In this document: positions 44,130 to 53,036 of the stretch, one piece after another | Numbering within the stretch: position 1 is the stretch's first letter | Layout: each line of letters starts with the position of its first letter | Source of the DNA: Streptomyces sp. ISL-43 | Lineage (GTDB): Bacteria > Actinomycetota > Actinomycetes > Streptomycetales > Streptomycetaceae | Assembly (NCBI RefSeq): GCF_018614195.1 | Contig: NZ_JAGGOT010000019.1 | Location: forward strand, 62,001-126,000 | DNA length: 64,000 bases | Direction of reading: 5' to 3' | The notes under the pieces: generated by a model | What the model was told of the DNA's origin: nothing | Databases searched by the model: none | What the model saw: only the letters and a program-made list of their open reading frames with translations | Made by a program: the position numbers and the translations under genes

Positions 44130-45113
44130 CTACCCGTTGCCGTTGCCGTTGCCGTTCCCGTCCGCGAACCGGTCGAGGGCGCGGAGCACGTGGTCGCCGG
44201 TCGTCGCGTCGCCGAGGTGCCCCGCGTCCTCGACCACGGTCAGCTCGGCGCCGGGCCAGGCGCGGTGGAGATCCCACGCCGTGTCGAGCGGTCCGCCCAT
44301 GTCGAGCCGGCCGTGGATCAGTACGCCCGGGATGCCGGCCAGCCGGTGTGCCCCGCGCAGCAGCTCGCCCTCCTCCAGCCACGCGCCGTGCGAGAAGTAG
44401 TGCGAGCAGATGCGGACGAGGGCGAGCCGGGCCTCCGGCGGCCGCCCGCCGTAGGGGAGGGAGGTGCCCCGCGTCTCGCCGGAGAGCACCGCGTCCTCCC
44501 AGGCGCACCAGTCGGCAGTGGCCTTGGCACGCACCGACTCGTCCGGATGCCCCGCCAGGCGGGCGTACGCCGCCACGAGGTCGCCGTCGCGCGGTGTGCC
44601 GCCGGCTCCGGCGACGAAGCGCTCCCACTGCTCGGGGAAGTACCGGCCGACCCCCCGGTAGAGCCAGTCGATCTCGGAGCGCCGGGTGGTGGTGACGCTC
44701 GGGATGACGATCTCGGACACCCGATCCGGATGCCGCTGCGCGTAGGCGAGGATGAGCGTGGATCCCCACGAGCCGCCGTACAGCAGCCAGCTCCCGATGC
44801 CGAGGTGGCCGCGCAGCCGCTCCATGTCGGCGATCAGGTGCCCGGTGGTGTTGTGCCGCATGTCGGTCGCGGGATCGCTCGCGTGCGGGGTGCTTCGACC
44901 ACAGCCGCGCTGGTCGAACAGGACGATCCGGTAGCGTGCCGGGTCGAAGAACCGGCGCGCCCCCGGGCCGCATCCCGATCCCGGACCGCCGTGCACGACG
45001 AGTGCGGGCTTTCCGTCCGGATTGCCGCAGACCTCCCAGTACACGAAGTTGCCGTCGCCGACGTCGAGCATCCCCTTGTCGTACGGCTCGATCGGCGGGT
45101 GGAGCTCGCCCAT
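44130..45113 (-). CDS. pip: Prolyl aminopeptidase
   Basis: 327 residues, alpha/beta hydrolase of peptidase family S33. VVHGGPGSGCGPG (about 40-50) is the oxyanion loop and YGGSWGSTLILAYAQRHP carries the nucleophile Ser; the GVLIHGRLDMGGPL strand supplies Asp and EDAGHLG the His. It removes N-terminal proline from peptides in the cytoplasm. The C-terminus is a (Gly-Asn) run made by the repeat GTTGCC on the plus strand, similar in kind to the Gly-Asp tail at 25952. The promoter region adjoins a 410-base gap before the protease. Confidence 0.93.
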   Translation of the reverse strand: MGELHPPIEPYDKGMLDVGDGNFVYWEVCGNPDGKPALVVHGGPGSGCGPGARRFFDPARYRIVLFDQRGCGRSTPHASDPATDMRHNTTGHLIADMERLRGHLGIGSWLLYGGSWGSTLILAYAQRHPDRVSEIVIPSVTTTRRSEIDWLYRGVGRYFPEQWERFVAGAGGTPRDGDLVAAYARLAGHPDESVRAKATADWCAWEDAVLSGETRGTSLPYGGRPPEARLALVRICSHYFSHGAWLEEGELLRGAHRLAGIPGVLIHGRLDMGGPLDTAWDLHRAWPGAELTVVEDAGHLGDATTGDHVLRALDRFADGNGNGNGNG

Positions 45114-45523
45114 GTCCGGATCTCCTCACTTGCTCGTGCCAACGGTCCCGCCACACTACGGCGCGGGCCACCGGAGTCGTGGACACCTGCGGCGAGGGGC
45201 CGTCGGGGGAGCGGCAGGGGGCGGACAAGGGTTTTCCCCGTATCGCGTTCATCCCGGCGTTGCCTACTGTCTGCCCACCGGCGATCCTCCCCGTCCGAAC
45301 AGCCCCCGCGCCCACCCCACATGGCGTGAAGCTATAGGGTCGGTTCTTCGCCGGTGCCACCGTTGCCCAGCCCCGACGTCGTGGTGGGCAACACAGTGGT
45401 GAGCAGCGGTGGCCGGGCGGGTTCGACCAGCCCGTCCCGGTCCCGCGGCCGCCGGTTCACCTCCCACACTGCACCAACCGGCCGTTGCGGCGCGCCCCGC
45501 GACGGCCCGCGAAAGGGAACACC
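45114..45523. other. 410-base divergent gap between pip and the protease
   Basis: No coding sequence seen. A lone AT-rich stretch (GAAGCTATAGGG, around 45328-45339) may belong to the protease promoter; no operator-like palindrome was found. Confidence 0.35.
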
Positions 45524-47314
45524 GTGCACGCATCCAGACGTAGGCTCATATCCGTGGTGGCGATGTCCGTCACCCTGCTCGCCGGCTCCGCCACCACCGC
45601 GGTGGCGCTGTCCCCCGCGGATCCCGCCCCGGCCGCCGCTACCGCGACCGCACCGGTAGAAAACCTCATCGTCGGGTACAAATCCACCGCCGCCGAGGCC
45701 AGTTCCAACACCGCGGCAGCCACCGACGCGGTCGCCAAGGGCAAGAAGGCTTCGAAGAAGGCCAAGTTCGAGCGCCGCCTCGGCACCGGAGCCGCCCTCG
45801 TCAACCTCGGCGGTGCGACCGCCCCGTCCGACGCGGCCGCCGTGATCGCCCAGTTCCGCGCCGACCCCGACGTCGCCTACGTCGAGCTCGACTCCCGTGC
45901 GTACGCCCTGGCCGTCGCCCCCAACGACACCGAGTACGCCAAGCAGTGGGACCTCTTCGAGCCCACCGCCGGCATGAACGTCCAGGCCGCCTGGGACAAG
46001 TCCACCGGCTCCGGCGTCACCGTCGCCGTGATCGACACCGGCTACGTCGCCCACTCGGACGTGGCCCCCAACGTCGTCGCCGGCTACGACTTCATCTCCA
46101 GCTCCACCGCCGCCCGCGACGGCGGCGGCCGCGACAGCAACCCCGCCGACCAGGGCGACTGGAGCGCGGCCGGCGAGTGCGGCACCGGTTCCCTGGCCAG
46201 CGGCTCCTCCTGGCACGGCACCCACGTGGCCGGCACCATCGCGGCCGCCACCAACAACTCCAAGGGCGTCGCGGGCATCGCGTACAACGCGAAGATCCAG
46301 CCCGTGCGCGTGCTCGGCAAGTGCGGCGGCGCCACCTCGGACATCGTCGACGCCATCACCTGGGCCTCCGGCGGCTCCGTCCCGGGCATCCCGGCGAACG
46401 CCACCCCCGCCAAGGTCATCAACATGTCCCTCGGTGGGTCGGGCGCCTGCACCAGCAGCTACCAGAACGCCATCAACGCGGCCGTCGGCCGCGGCACGAC
46501 CGTCGTCGTGGCCGCGGGCAACAGCAACGCGGACGCGGCGAGCTTCACCCCGGCCAGCTGCAACAACGTGATCAACGTGGCCGCCAGCAACCGCGCCGGA
46601 GACCGCTCGTACTACTCCAACTACGGCTCGATCATCGATGTCGCCGCCCCGGGCGGTGAGACCCGCCGCGCCACGGACACGCCCGGCACCGTCACCACCC
46701 CCGAGAACGCCATCCTCTCCACCCTGAACAGCGGCGCCACCACCCCCGGCGCCGAGATCTACAAGCCCTACCAGGGCACCAGCATGGCCGCCCCGCACGT
46801 CGCGGGCCTCGCCGCGCTCCTCGTCTCCGCCAAGACCTCGCTCACCCCGGCGCAGATCGAGTCGGCCATCAAGACGAACGCCCGCCCGCTGGCCGGAACC
46901 TGCACCGGCGGCTGCGGCGCCGGTCTCGCCGACGCGGCCAAGACGGTGGAGGCCGTGACCTCCACGCCCACCACCCCGTTCTTCGAGAACACCGCGGACT
47001 TCGCCATCGGCGACAACGCCACGGTGGAGAGCCCGATCACCGTCAGCGGGGTCGCGGGCAACGCCCCGGCCACCCTCAAGGTCGGCGTGAACATCGCGCA
47101 CACCTACATCGGTGACCTCAAGGTCGACCTGATCGCCCCCGACGGCACCGTCTACACGGTCCACAACCGCGCCGGCGGCAGCACCGACAACATCAGCCAG
47201 ACCTACACCGTCAACGCCTCCTCCGAGGTGGCGAACGGCACCTGGAAGCTGCGCGTCAACGACAACGCCGGCGGCGACACCGGCACGATCGACTCCTGGA
47301 ACCTCGGCTTCTGA
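45524..47314 (+). CDS. Secreted subtilisin-type protease with P domain
   Basis: 596 residues from a GTG preceded by GAAAGGG. Signal peptide (1-29), inhibitor-like propeptide (about 45-130), S8 catalytic domain with Asp171 (AVIDTG), His231 (WHGTHVAGT) and Ser420 (GTSMAAPHVAG), and a C-terminal P/homoB domain (about 490-596; ITVSGVAGNAP, TYIGDLKVDLIAPDG, GTWKLRVNDNAGGD). The layout is that of exported streptomycete subtilases with a kexin-like P domain. A strong terminator follows at 47373, then a LuxR-type regulator gene in the same direction. Confidence 0.95.
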   Translation: MHASRRRLISVVAMSVTLLAGSATTAVALSPADPAPAAATATAPVENLIVGYKSTAAEASSNTAAATDAVAKGKKASKKAKFERRLGTGAALVNLGGATAPSDAAAVIAQFRADPDVAYVELDSRAYALAVAPNDTEYAKQWDLFEPTAGMNVQAAWDKSTGSGVTVAVIDTGYVAHSDVAPNVVAGYDFISSSTAARDGGGRDSNPADQGDWSAAGECGTGSLASGSSWHGTHVAGTIAAATNNSKGVAGIAYNAKIQPVRVLGKCGGATSDIVDAITWASGGSVPGIPANATPAKVINMSLGGSGACTSSYQNAINAAVGRGTTVVVAAGNSNADAASFTPASCNNVINVAASNRAGDRSYYSNYGSIIDVAAPGGETRRATDTPGTVTTPENAILSTLNSGATTPGAEIYKPYQGTSMAAPHVAGLAALLVSAKTSLTPAQIESAIKTNARPLAGTCTGGCGAGLADAAKTVEAVTSTPTTPFFENTADFAIGDNATVESPITVSGVAGNAPATLKVGVNIAHTYIGDLKVDLIAPDGTVYTVHNRAGGSTDNISQTYTVNASSEVANGTWKLRVNDNAGGDTGTIDSWNLGF

Positions 47315-47372
47315 GCCGGCTCCCCACGAGGCTCCAAGCCGCCCTGACGGGGCGATAGTACGGACCAACAAG

Positions 47373-47421
47373 CCCGTCGGACCTGCTGATACACCGCGTA
47401 TCGGCAGGTCCGACGGGTTTT
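47373..47421 (+). terminator. Long stem-loop with T-run after the protease gene
   Basis: A 19-base arm from CCCGTCGGACCTGC pairs (one mismatch) with GCAGGTCCGACGGG, followed by TTTT: a classic intrinsic terminator. Confidence 0.9.
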
Positions 47422-47537
47422 CCTGCCACGTGACTGATTTCTGCGTCACAATCCGGGCCCGCCGGGCATCCGACCTCGTATTGTCGCGTCTCACAAGAAG
47501 GGCACAGGAGCGCGGACCGAGAGGCTGGTGGCTGTGC

Positions 47538-50309
47538 GTGGTGGCGGCTACGGGGAACGCCGACGCGACCGTCGGACACGGCGAACTGATCAAGGCGGTC
47601 GACCGCGCGCTGACCGCGCACGGACGCGCCCTGCTCACCGGACCCGCCGGAGCCGGCAAGACCGAGGTGCTGCGCGCCCTCACCGAAGCCGCCGCGCTCC
47701 GCCACGAGACCGTGCTGCACCTCGCGCCCGAGGCCACCGACCGCTGGATACCCGAGGCATCCGCCGCCGCCCTCCTCGCCTCCGTTCCCGCCCTCGCCCT
47801 GGAACGGCTCTCCGGACCCCAGCGCACCGCCATCGCCCTCCTGCGCCGCGAGACCGACGCGCCACGCGCCGGCCGCGACCACGTCGCCCTGCGCCTCGCC
47901 GTCGTCGAGGTGCTGCGCACCCTCGCCGCCCGCGGCCCCGTCCTGCTCGCGCTCGACAACGCCCAGTGGCTCGACGCCGAGAGCACCGACCTGCTGCGGT
48001 TCGCGCTGCGCCTCACCCCGCCGCGCGTACGGGTCCTGGTCGCCGAGTGCGTCCACGGCGGAGCCCCGCTCGCCGAGCCCCTCTGCGGACCGGACACCCC
48101 CCAGATACGGGTTCCCCCGCTCGGCACCGACGAGATCGCCGAACTGCTGGTCCGCCGCGGCCTGCCCGCCCGCCTCGCCGGCCGGATCCACCAGGCCAGC
48201 GGCGGCAACCCCCGACTGGCCCTCGCGCTCGGCCACTCCCTCGCCGAAGCCGCCGGGGCCCGCGACGGCTGCGCCCACCACGCCGATCCGCTCCCCGTCT
48301 CCGGCCAGGCCCGCGAGGTGGCCCGCCGGCTCCTCGGGGTACTGCCCGCCCAGGCCCGCCGTACCCTGCTGCTCGCCGCCCTCGCCGCGCGCCCCACCAC
48401 CGCGCTGCTGCGCCGGGCCGGCCGCCCGGGCGCGGAGGCCGAACTCGCGCTGGCCGAACGGGCCGCGCTGGTCACCGTCGAAGAGGACGGCGCGGTCCGG
48501 TTCACGGCCGGGGCCCTGCCGACCGCGCTCGCCGCCGACGCGGGCTGGCCCGAGCGCGCCGCCGGACACGCCGCGCTCGCCGACGCCGTGGACGACCCCG
48601 TCCAGGCCGTACGCCACCGGGCGCTCGCCGTGGACACCCCCGACCAGTGGCTCGCCGCCGAGATCACCGAGGCCGCCGCGTCCTGCCGGCGCCGCGGCCA
48701 GCGCGCGCTCGCCGCCGAGCTCGGCCTCCTCGCCGCCGAGCGCACCCCCTCCCACCTGCCCGGAGAGGAACTCGCCCGGCTCGTCGCCGCCGCCGAGGAC
48801 GCCGGCTGGGCCGGCCGCGCCGACCTCGCCCGCCGCGCCAGCCGCGCCGTACTCGCCCGCGACTCCTCGCCCGGGGACCGGGTCCGCGCCCGCCTCGCCG
48901 TCATCGACGCCGCGGGCCAGGCCCTCGCCGACCTCGACGAGACCTTCGCCCACGCCATGGCCGACGCCGAGGGCGATCCCGCGCTCCAGGCCGCCATCCG
49001 GCTGCGGATCGCCTGGAAGCACAACCTCAGCGACGGCGACCCCGTCCGCTCCCGGGACGCCGCCGCCCGGGCCGGCGTGCTGGCCCGCAGCGGGGGCGAC
49101 CAGGTCGCCGAAGCGATGGCGCTGACCGTACGGGCACGGATGGGCCGCATCCTCGGAGACCCGGACGCCGAGGAGATCCTCGCCGAAGCGCTCGCCCTGC
49201 CCGCCCCCGACGTGCCGCTCGGCATGCGCAACGCCCCGCAGTACCTCGCCGTACGCCACGCCCTCTTCGACGACCGGCTCACCGACGCCCGGCGCCAGCT
49301 GCTCGTCCTGCTGCCCGCCGTGCGCCGCACCGGCTCCGCCGAGGACGTCTTCGAGGTGCTGCGCAGCCTCAGCGAGGTCGAACTGCGCCGGGGCAGGTGC
49401 GCGGCCGCCACCGCGCACGCCCGCGACGCCCTGGAACTGACCGTCGAGGCCGGACTCTCTCCCGGCCCCGCCTGGTACCTCGCCGCGATGGCGGAGGCCA
49501 TGGGCGGCGGCTTCCCGCGCGCCGCCGGATACGCCCGCCGCGGCATCCAGGCCTCCGAGGAGGAGCACGACCAGGTCTTCCTCTCCAGGGGCCTGTACGT
49601 ACTGGGCCTCGTGGAACTGGCCACGGGCGAGGCCGCCAAGGCCGTCTCCACCCTGCGCCGCGTCGCCGAACTGGAGGCCGCCCAGCAGGTGGTGGACCCC
49701 TCGATCCTGCGCTGGCACGGGGAGCTCGCCGAGGCCCTGGTCGCAGCCGACTCACCCGACGAGGCCGCGGAACTGCAGGCCCGTGTCCGTACGACGGCCC
49801 TGGCGCTCGGCCGCACCAGCGTGATCGCCGCCCTCGACCGGGCCCGGGGCCTGTGCCTGTCCGCACACGGCGACCCCGAGGCGGCGGTGGCCCTGCTGGA
49901 GGACACCACCGAGCGCTTCGCGCTCCTCGGCCTCCCACTGGAGCGGGCCCGCACCCTGCTCGCGCTCGCCCGAGTGCAACGCCGCCGCCGTCGGCGCGCA
50001 CCCGCCCGGGCCGCGCTCCAGGCCGCCGCCGAGGCTTTCGCGGCGGCCGGAGCCACCCCCTGGAGCGAGCTCGCGCGCGAGCCGTCCGCCGGCGAGGGGG
50101 GCGGCGCCGACGGGGCCCGCGCCCTGGCCGCGCTCACGGAGGCGGAGACCCGCCTCGCACTGCTCGTGGCCGAGGGTGCCAGCAACCAGGAGGCGGCCGC
50201 GAAGCTCTTCGTCAGCGTGAAGACCGTGGAAGCCCGTCTGACGCGGATCTATCAGAAGCTCGACGTCCGCTCCCGGGCCCAGCTGGCCACCACGCTGCGG
50301 ACCCGCTGA
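47538..50309 (+). CDS. LAL-family (large LuxR-type ATPase) regulator
   Basis: About 923 residues. Walker A LLTGPAGAGKTEV near residue 40, Walker B VLLALDNAQWLD, a long helical TPR-like middle, and a C-terminal LuxR helix-turn-helix (LTEAETRLALLVAEGASNQE, then AKLFVSVKTVEARL). Such regulators use ATP and a bound ligand to activate transcription. The start is uncertain (frame open from 47430; GTG 47538 or 47541 likely). Its gene is surrounded by secreted protease and chitinase genes, but no direct target is shown. Confidence 0.88.
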   Translation: MVAATGNADATVGHGELIKAVDRALTAHGRALLTGPAGAGKTEVLRALTEAAALRHETVLHLAPEATDRWIPEASAAALLASVPALALERLSGPQRTAIALLRRETDAPRAGRDHVALRLAVVEVLRTLAARGPVLLALDNAQWLDAESTDLLRFALRLTPPRVRVLVAECVHGGAPLAEPLCGPDTPQIRVPPLGTDEIAELLVRRGLPARLAGRIHQASGGNPRLALALGHSLAEAAGARDGCAHHADPLPVSGQAREVARRLLGVLPAQARRTLLLAALAARPTTALLRRAGRPGAEAELALAERAALVTVEEDGAVRFTAGALPTALAADAGWPERAAGHAALADAVDDPVQAVRHRALAVDTPDQWLAAEITEAAASCRRRGQRALAAELGLLAAERTPSHLPGEELARLVAAAEDAGWAGRADLARRASRAVLARDSSPGDRVRARLAVIDAAGQALADLDETFAHAMADAEGDPALQAAIRLRIAWKHNLSDGDPVRSRDAAARAGVLARSGGDQVAEAMALTVRARMGRILGDPDAEEILAEALALPAPDVPLGMRNAPQYLAVRHALFDDRLTDARRQLLVLLPAVRRTGSAEDVFEVLRSLSEVELRRGRCAAATAHARDALELTVEAGLSPGPAWYLAAMAEAMGGGFPRAAGYARRGIQASEEEHDQVFLSRGLYVLGLVELATGEAAKAVSTLRRVAELEAAQQVVDPSILRWHGELAEALVAADSPDEAAELQARVRTTALALGRTSVIAALDRARGLCLSAHGDPEAAVALLEDTTERFALLGLPLERARTLLALARVQRRRRRRAPARAALQAAAEAFAAAGATPWSELAREPSAGEGGGADGARALAALTEAETRLALLVAEGASNQEAAAKLFVSVKTVEARLTRIYQKLDVRSRAQLATTLRTR

Positions 50310-50325
50310 CCGCTGACCGCAGGCC

Positions 50326-51249
50326 TCAGCAGCTCAGGTTGTTCCCCGGGGTCACGCCCAGCAGCTGGGTGAAGCTCTGGTACGAGTTCACCCGGCTCTG
50401 CACCTGGGCCGGATTGCCGCCGTTGCACTCCAGCGAGCCGTTGATGGAGCGGATGGTCTCGCCGAAGCCCGCGCCGTTGACCATGGCGGCGTGGGCCGTC
50501 ATCGTGCCCGGGCCGTTCTGCGTGTTCCAGTACCAGAGCGCCGTCTTCATCGCGACGGCCGGGTCCTGCTCCACCAGGTAGGGGTTGGCGAGGAGGTTGA
50601 TGCCGAGCGCGTCACCGGCGGCCTTGTAGTTGAAGTTCCAGCTCAGCTGGATGGGGCCGCGCCCGTAGTAGGCGGCCTGCCCGGCCGGACAGCCGTACGG
50701 CTGGCTCGCGTCGCAGTAGTGCGGGTAGTTGGCGGTGTTCTGCTCGACGATGTGCACGAGCCCGCCCGTCTCGTGCGAGACGTTGGCCAGGAAGGCGGCC
50801 GCCTCGCGCCGCTTGACGGTGTCGTCGCCGGTGTTGGCGAAGCCGGGGTACGCCGACAGGGCCGCGACGAGGCCGTTGTAGGTGTAGAAGGGGTTCCGGT
50901 TCGGGAACATCTGGTTGAACTGGGCCTCGCTGACCACGAATCCGGAGGGGTTGCCGGTCCCCGGGTCCGGGTCGACCGGGCCCCCGCCGCCGCAGACGCC
51001 CTGGTCCGACCAGACGCCCCACTGGCCGGTGGTGCCGGGGGTCTCGCCCTGGGTCCACCACTTCGCCTGCCAGTTGTGGCCGCCGTACGAGGCGCTCATG
51101 CCGTTGGTGTAGACGGCCGATGTGGCCCACGCGCCGGCGCAGGCGGGAGCCGCGGCGGCGGGGGAGGAGGGGAGGGCGATCGCGAGGCCGAGGGTGACGG
51201 CGGCGGCCGCGGCCAGCGAGAGGGCGCGACGGCGAAGGGTGGATATCAC
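50326..51249 (-). CDS. Secreted family 19 chitinase with chitin-binding module
   Basis: 307 residues: signal peptide (1-35), a CBM5/12-type module (AWATSAVYTNGMSASYGGHN, KWWTQGETPG, WGVWSDQGVC), a short Pro/Gly linker and a GH19 catalytic domain (about 103-307). The catalytic acid Glu160 is in NVSHETGG, and YYGRGPIQLSWNFNY is the substrate-cleft signature. It degrades chitin outside the cell. Two boxes of the type bound by DasR precede it (51313-51340). Confidence 0.95.
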   Translation of the reverse strand: MISTLRRRALSLAAAAAVTLGLAIALPSSPAAAAPACAGAWATSAVYTNGMSASYGGHNWQAKWWTQGETPGTTGQWGVWSDQGVCGGGGPVDPDPGTGNPSGFVVSEAQFNQMFPNRNPFYTYNGLVAALSAYPGFANTGDDTVKRREAAAFLANVSHETGGLVHIVEQNTANYPHYCDASQPYGCPAGQAAYYGRGPIQLSWNFNYKAAGDALGINLLANPYLVEQDPAVAMKTALWYWNTQNGPGTMTAHAAMVNGAGFGETIRSINGSLECNGGNPAQVQSRVNSYQSFTQLLGVTPGNNLSC

Positions 51250-51312
51250 GGAAGTGCTCCTTCAGTGGGGGGAGTTGCCGTGGGGGGCGACTACGGCCCA
51301 CTGAATCGAAAA

Positions 51313-51340
51313 TGGTCTGAACCTGTCAAGGTCTAGACCA
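51313..51340. promoter_or_regulatory. Two DasR-type (dre) boxes / chitinase direct repeat
   Basis: On the coding (minus) strand TGGTCTAGACCT (51340-51329) and AGGTTCAGACCA (51324-51313) lie 4 bases apart. The first differs from the dre core TGGTCTAGACCA by one base; 12-base repeats of this kind are known in Streptomyces chitinase promoters. TTGACA between them can serve as -35. DasR, a GntR-type repressor released by N-acetylglucosamine-derived effectors, is the expected regulator. Confidence 0.75.
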
Positions 51341-51397
51341 AAACAACGCGCCGGCGCCAGGCCCCGGAGGGCGTGGTACCGGCGCGGTCGCGGTGGG

Positions 51398-51808
51398 TCA
51401 GCTGCCGGCGGAGATGTTGCCGGAGAGGACCGGGATGTTGTCCAGGATGTGCGAGGCCGACTCGTCGCCCTTGGCCTGGGTGGAGTTCTCGGTGCACTGC
51501 TGGTTCTGCGGGTTGGCGAGGACGTTGATGTCCTGGACGCCGACGTTGACCAGGGCCAGGATCGACTCGGCGTTGACCTTCGCGGGCAGGCCGACACAGA
51601 GCTTGTTGAGCGATCCCTGGACAGCGGACAGCTGCGGGCTCATGGCGCCGTTGGTCTCCTGGTTGCCGTAGATCTGCGACGCGTCGTTGCCGTTGACCGT
51701 GTTGACGCCGTGGTCGTTGCCGATCGCCATCGCCGGGGAGGCTACGGCGGCACCGGCACCCAGAACGGCGGCGGTGGCGGCTGCGGTGGCCATGAACTTC
51801 TTGAGCAT
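51398..51808 (-). CDS. rdl: Rodlin (aerial hypha surface protein)
   Basis: 136 residues: signal peptide (1-28, ending SPAMA) and a mature protein with NGNDASQIYGNQETNGAMSP, VQGSLNKLCVGLPAKVNAES and NPQNQQCTENSTQAKGDE, which match rodlins RdlA/RdlB closely. Rodlins organise chaplin fibrils into the rodlet layer of aerial hyphae and spores. Start at ATG 51808; the upstream extension is not expected. Only one copy is here, while S. coelicolor has a divergent pair with a chaplin nearby. Confidence 0.95.
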   Translation of the reverse strand: MLKKFMATAAATAAVLGAGAAVASPAMAIGNDHGVNTVNGNDASQIYGNQETNGAMSPQLSAVQGSLNKLCVGLPAKVNAESILALVNVGVQDINVLANPQNQQCTENSTQAKGDESASHILDNIPVLSGNISAGS

Positions 51809-52175
51809 GTGGGGGATCCTTCTTCTGTCGCACTGTCGCATGAGATAGCTGCCCTCGGCGGGACGGGCTGCTCAACTGCCGTGGACACCGGGGGTTATCG
51901 CCCATCACCCGACTGGCGGAACAGTCCACCCCACAGGTGACGTCCGACGTCGGCCGATTGACCCATAGCCGCCCGTCGGCGGATCCCACTCCCCGTACGC
52001 GAACCCGGACGCGACCCGTGCGCGCCCGTGCGTGAAGCCCGTGCGCGGACCCGGGCGGCGAGCCCGGTCCGCGAACCCACTGGTCGCCGCCCTCGACCGG
52101 ATCCGGACCGGTGCCGGTCCCTGACCCCGCCGAGGCCGGCCGGCGCGGTGTCGCGCTGCAGCGACCGCGCCAAGG
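51809..52175. other. 367-base gap upstream of the rodlin gene
   Basis: No gene. Short repeats of GCCCGTGCG and GACCCG around 52010-52080 make low-complexity sequence; the rodlin promoter should lie close to 51830-51880 but no clear boxes were recognised. Confidence 0.35.
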
Positions 52176-52367
52176 TCAGCCGGTCTTGCGGCGGACCTTC
52201 TTGTTCTTGCCGCCGGGGTTGCCGCCGGCACCCTGGATCTTCGCCCGGCTCTGGTGTGCCTGCTGAGACTGGGCATTGGCGGCGTTCCGCTCCAGGGCCT
52301 CCTTGAACTTCCGCTTGGCCTCCTCGGCCGGCGACTCGTTCTGCGGGGTGTCTGATTCTTCTGCCAT
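52176..52367 (-). CDS. Small DUF5302 protein
   Basis: 63 residues, highly charged: an acidic N-terminus (MAEESDTPQNESPAEEAK), a helix KRKFKEALERNAANAQ and a basic tail GKNKKVRRKTG. Matches the DUF5302 pattern as I remember it. The start is supported by AGGAGG 6 bases upstream. Probably a nucleic-acid or protein-binding small protein; unknown. Confidence 0.8.
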   Translation of the reverse strand: MAEESDTPQNESPAEEAKRKFKEALERNAANAQSQQAHQSRAKIQGAGGNPGGKNKKVRRKTG

Positions 52368-52449
52368 GTGTGTCCTCCTGGAATGTCTGAAGCCGTTGCA
52401 GTCTGTCAGGTGGTGTTTCCCCTGGCCAACGCGTTCCCGCGGAGCGGCC

Positions 52450-52893
52450 TCAGATGTCCTTCTCCAGGGTCGGGCGCAGCCGCTCCAAAAGGGCGTAGAG
52501 CGTCGCGCTCTCGGCGTCGTCCAGGGTGTCGAGCGCGCCGTGCGTGGCCTGCATCTCCTCGCGCACGCGCCGCATCACCTCGCGGCCCGCCTCCGTGGCC
52601 ACCACGTTCTTGACCCGGCGGTCGGCGGGGGCGGGCTCGCGCCGCACCAGCTCGCGGGCCTCCAGCCGGTCCACGATCCCGGTGACGTTCGACGCGTCGC
52701 ACACCAGCAGGGCGGCCAGGCCGCGCATCGGCAGCGGGCCGTTCAGCTGGGCGAGGACCTTGGCCTGGGTGGAGGTGAGGCCGTGGCGGGCGGCGGCCGA
52801 CGCGAAATCCCGCCACTGGGCGGTGCCGATCGCGGCGAGCAGCTCCAGGAGCTCCAGCTTGGTGGGGGCGGCGTGCGGGGTGGTGGCGCTCAT
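52450..52893 (-). CDS. MarR-family regulator
   Basis: 147 residues. Winged helix with LTSTQAKVLAQLNGPLPMRG, SNVTGIVDRLEARELVRRE and the wing APADRRVKNVVAT. Divergent from the MFS efflux gene at 53037, the classic MarR arrangement. Start placed at ATG 52893; upstream residues MKHFEYAPG overlap the operator region. Confidence 0.92.
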   Translation of the reverse strand: MSATTPHAAPTKLELLELLAAIGTAQWRDFASAAARHGLTSTQAKVLAQLNGPLPMRGLAALLVCDASNVTGIVDRLEARELVRREPAPADRRVKNVVATEAGREVMRRVREEMQATHGALDTLDDAESATLYALLERLRPTLEKDI

Positions 52894-52936
52894 GCCGGGA
52901 GCGTACTCAAAGTGCTTCACATTATCAACCTTTTAC

Positions 52937-52966
52937 TTGACCACCTTAACTATTGAGGTCTACCGT
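52937..52966 (+). promoter_or_regulatory. Promoter of the DHA2 efflux gene
   Basis: TTGACC (52937-52942), 18 bases, TACCGT (52961-52966) in an AT-rich region about 70 bases before the MFS start. It overlaps a TTGA/TCAA-rich stretch likely bound by MarR. Confidence 0.4.
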
Positions 52967-52984
52967 CTGCTGGAGTCGAAGTAC

Positions 52985-52997
52985 TTGATGACGTCAA
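52985..52997. promoter_or_regulatory. Candidate MarR operator TTGATGACGTCAA
   Basis: Near-palindrome TTGA-(N)-TCAA between the divergent marR-type and MFS genes, 40 bases before the MFS start. Direct binding is inferred from position and symmetry only. Confidence 0.45.
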
Positions 52998-53036
52998 ACA
53001 TCTGCGATCTGAAGCACTGAGAAGGTCTTCCCTGCC

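Noticed and set aside
45332..50185. A very long minus-strand open frame of over 1,600 codons.
   Set aside because: It is the GC-rich shadow of the protease and LAL genes; composition is Arg/Ser/Gly rich with no domain.
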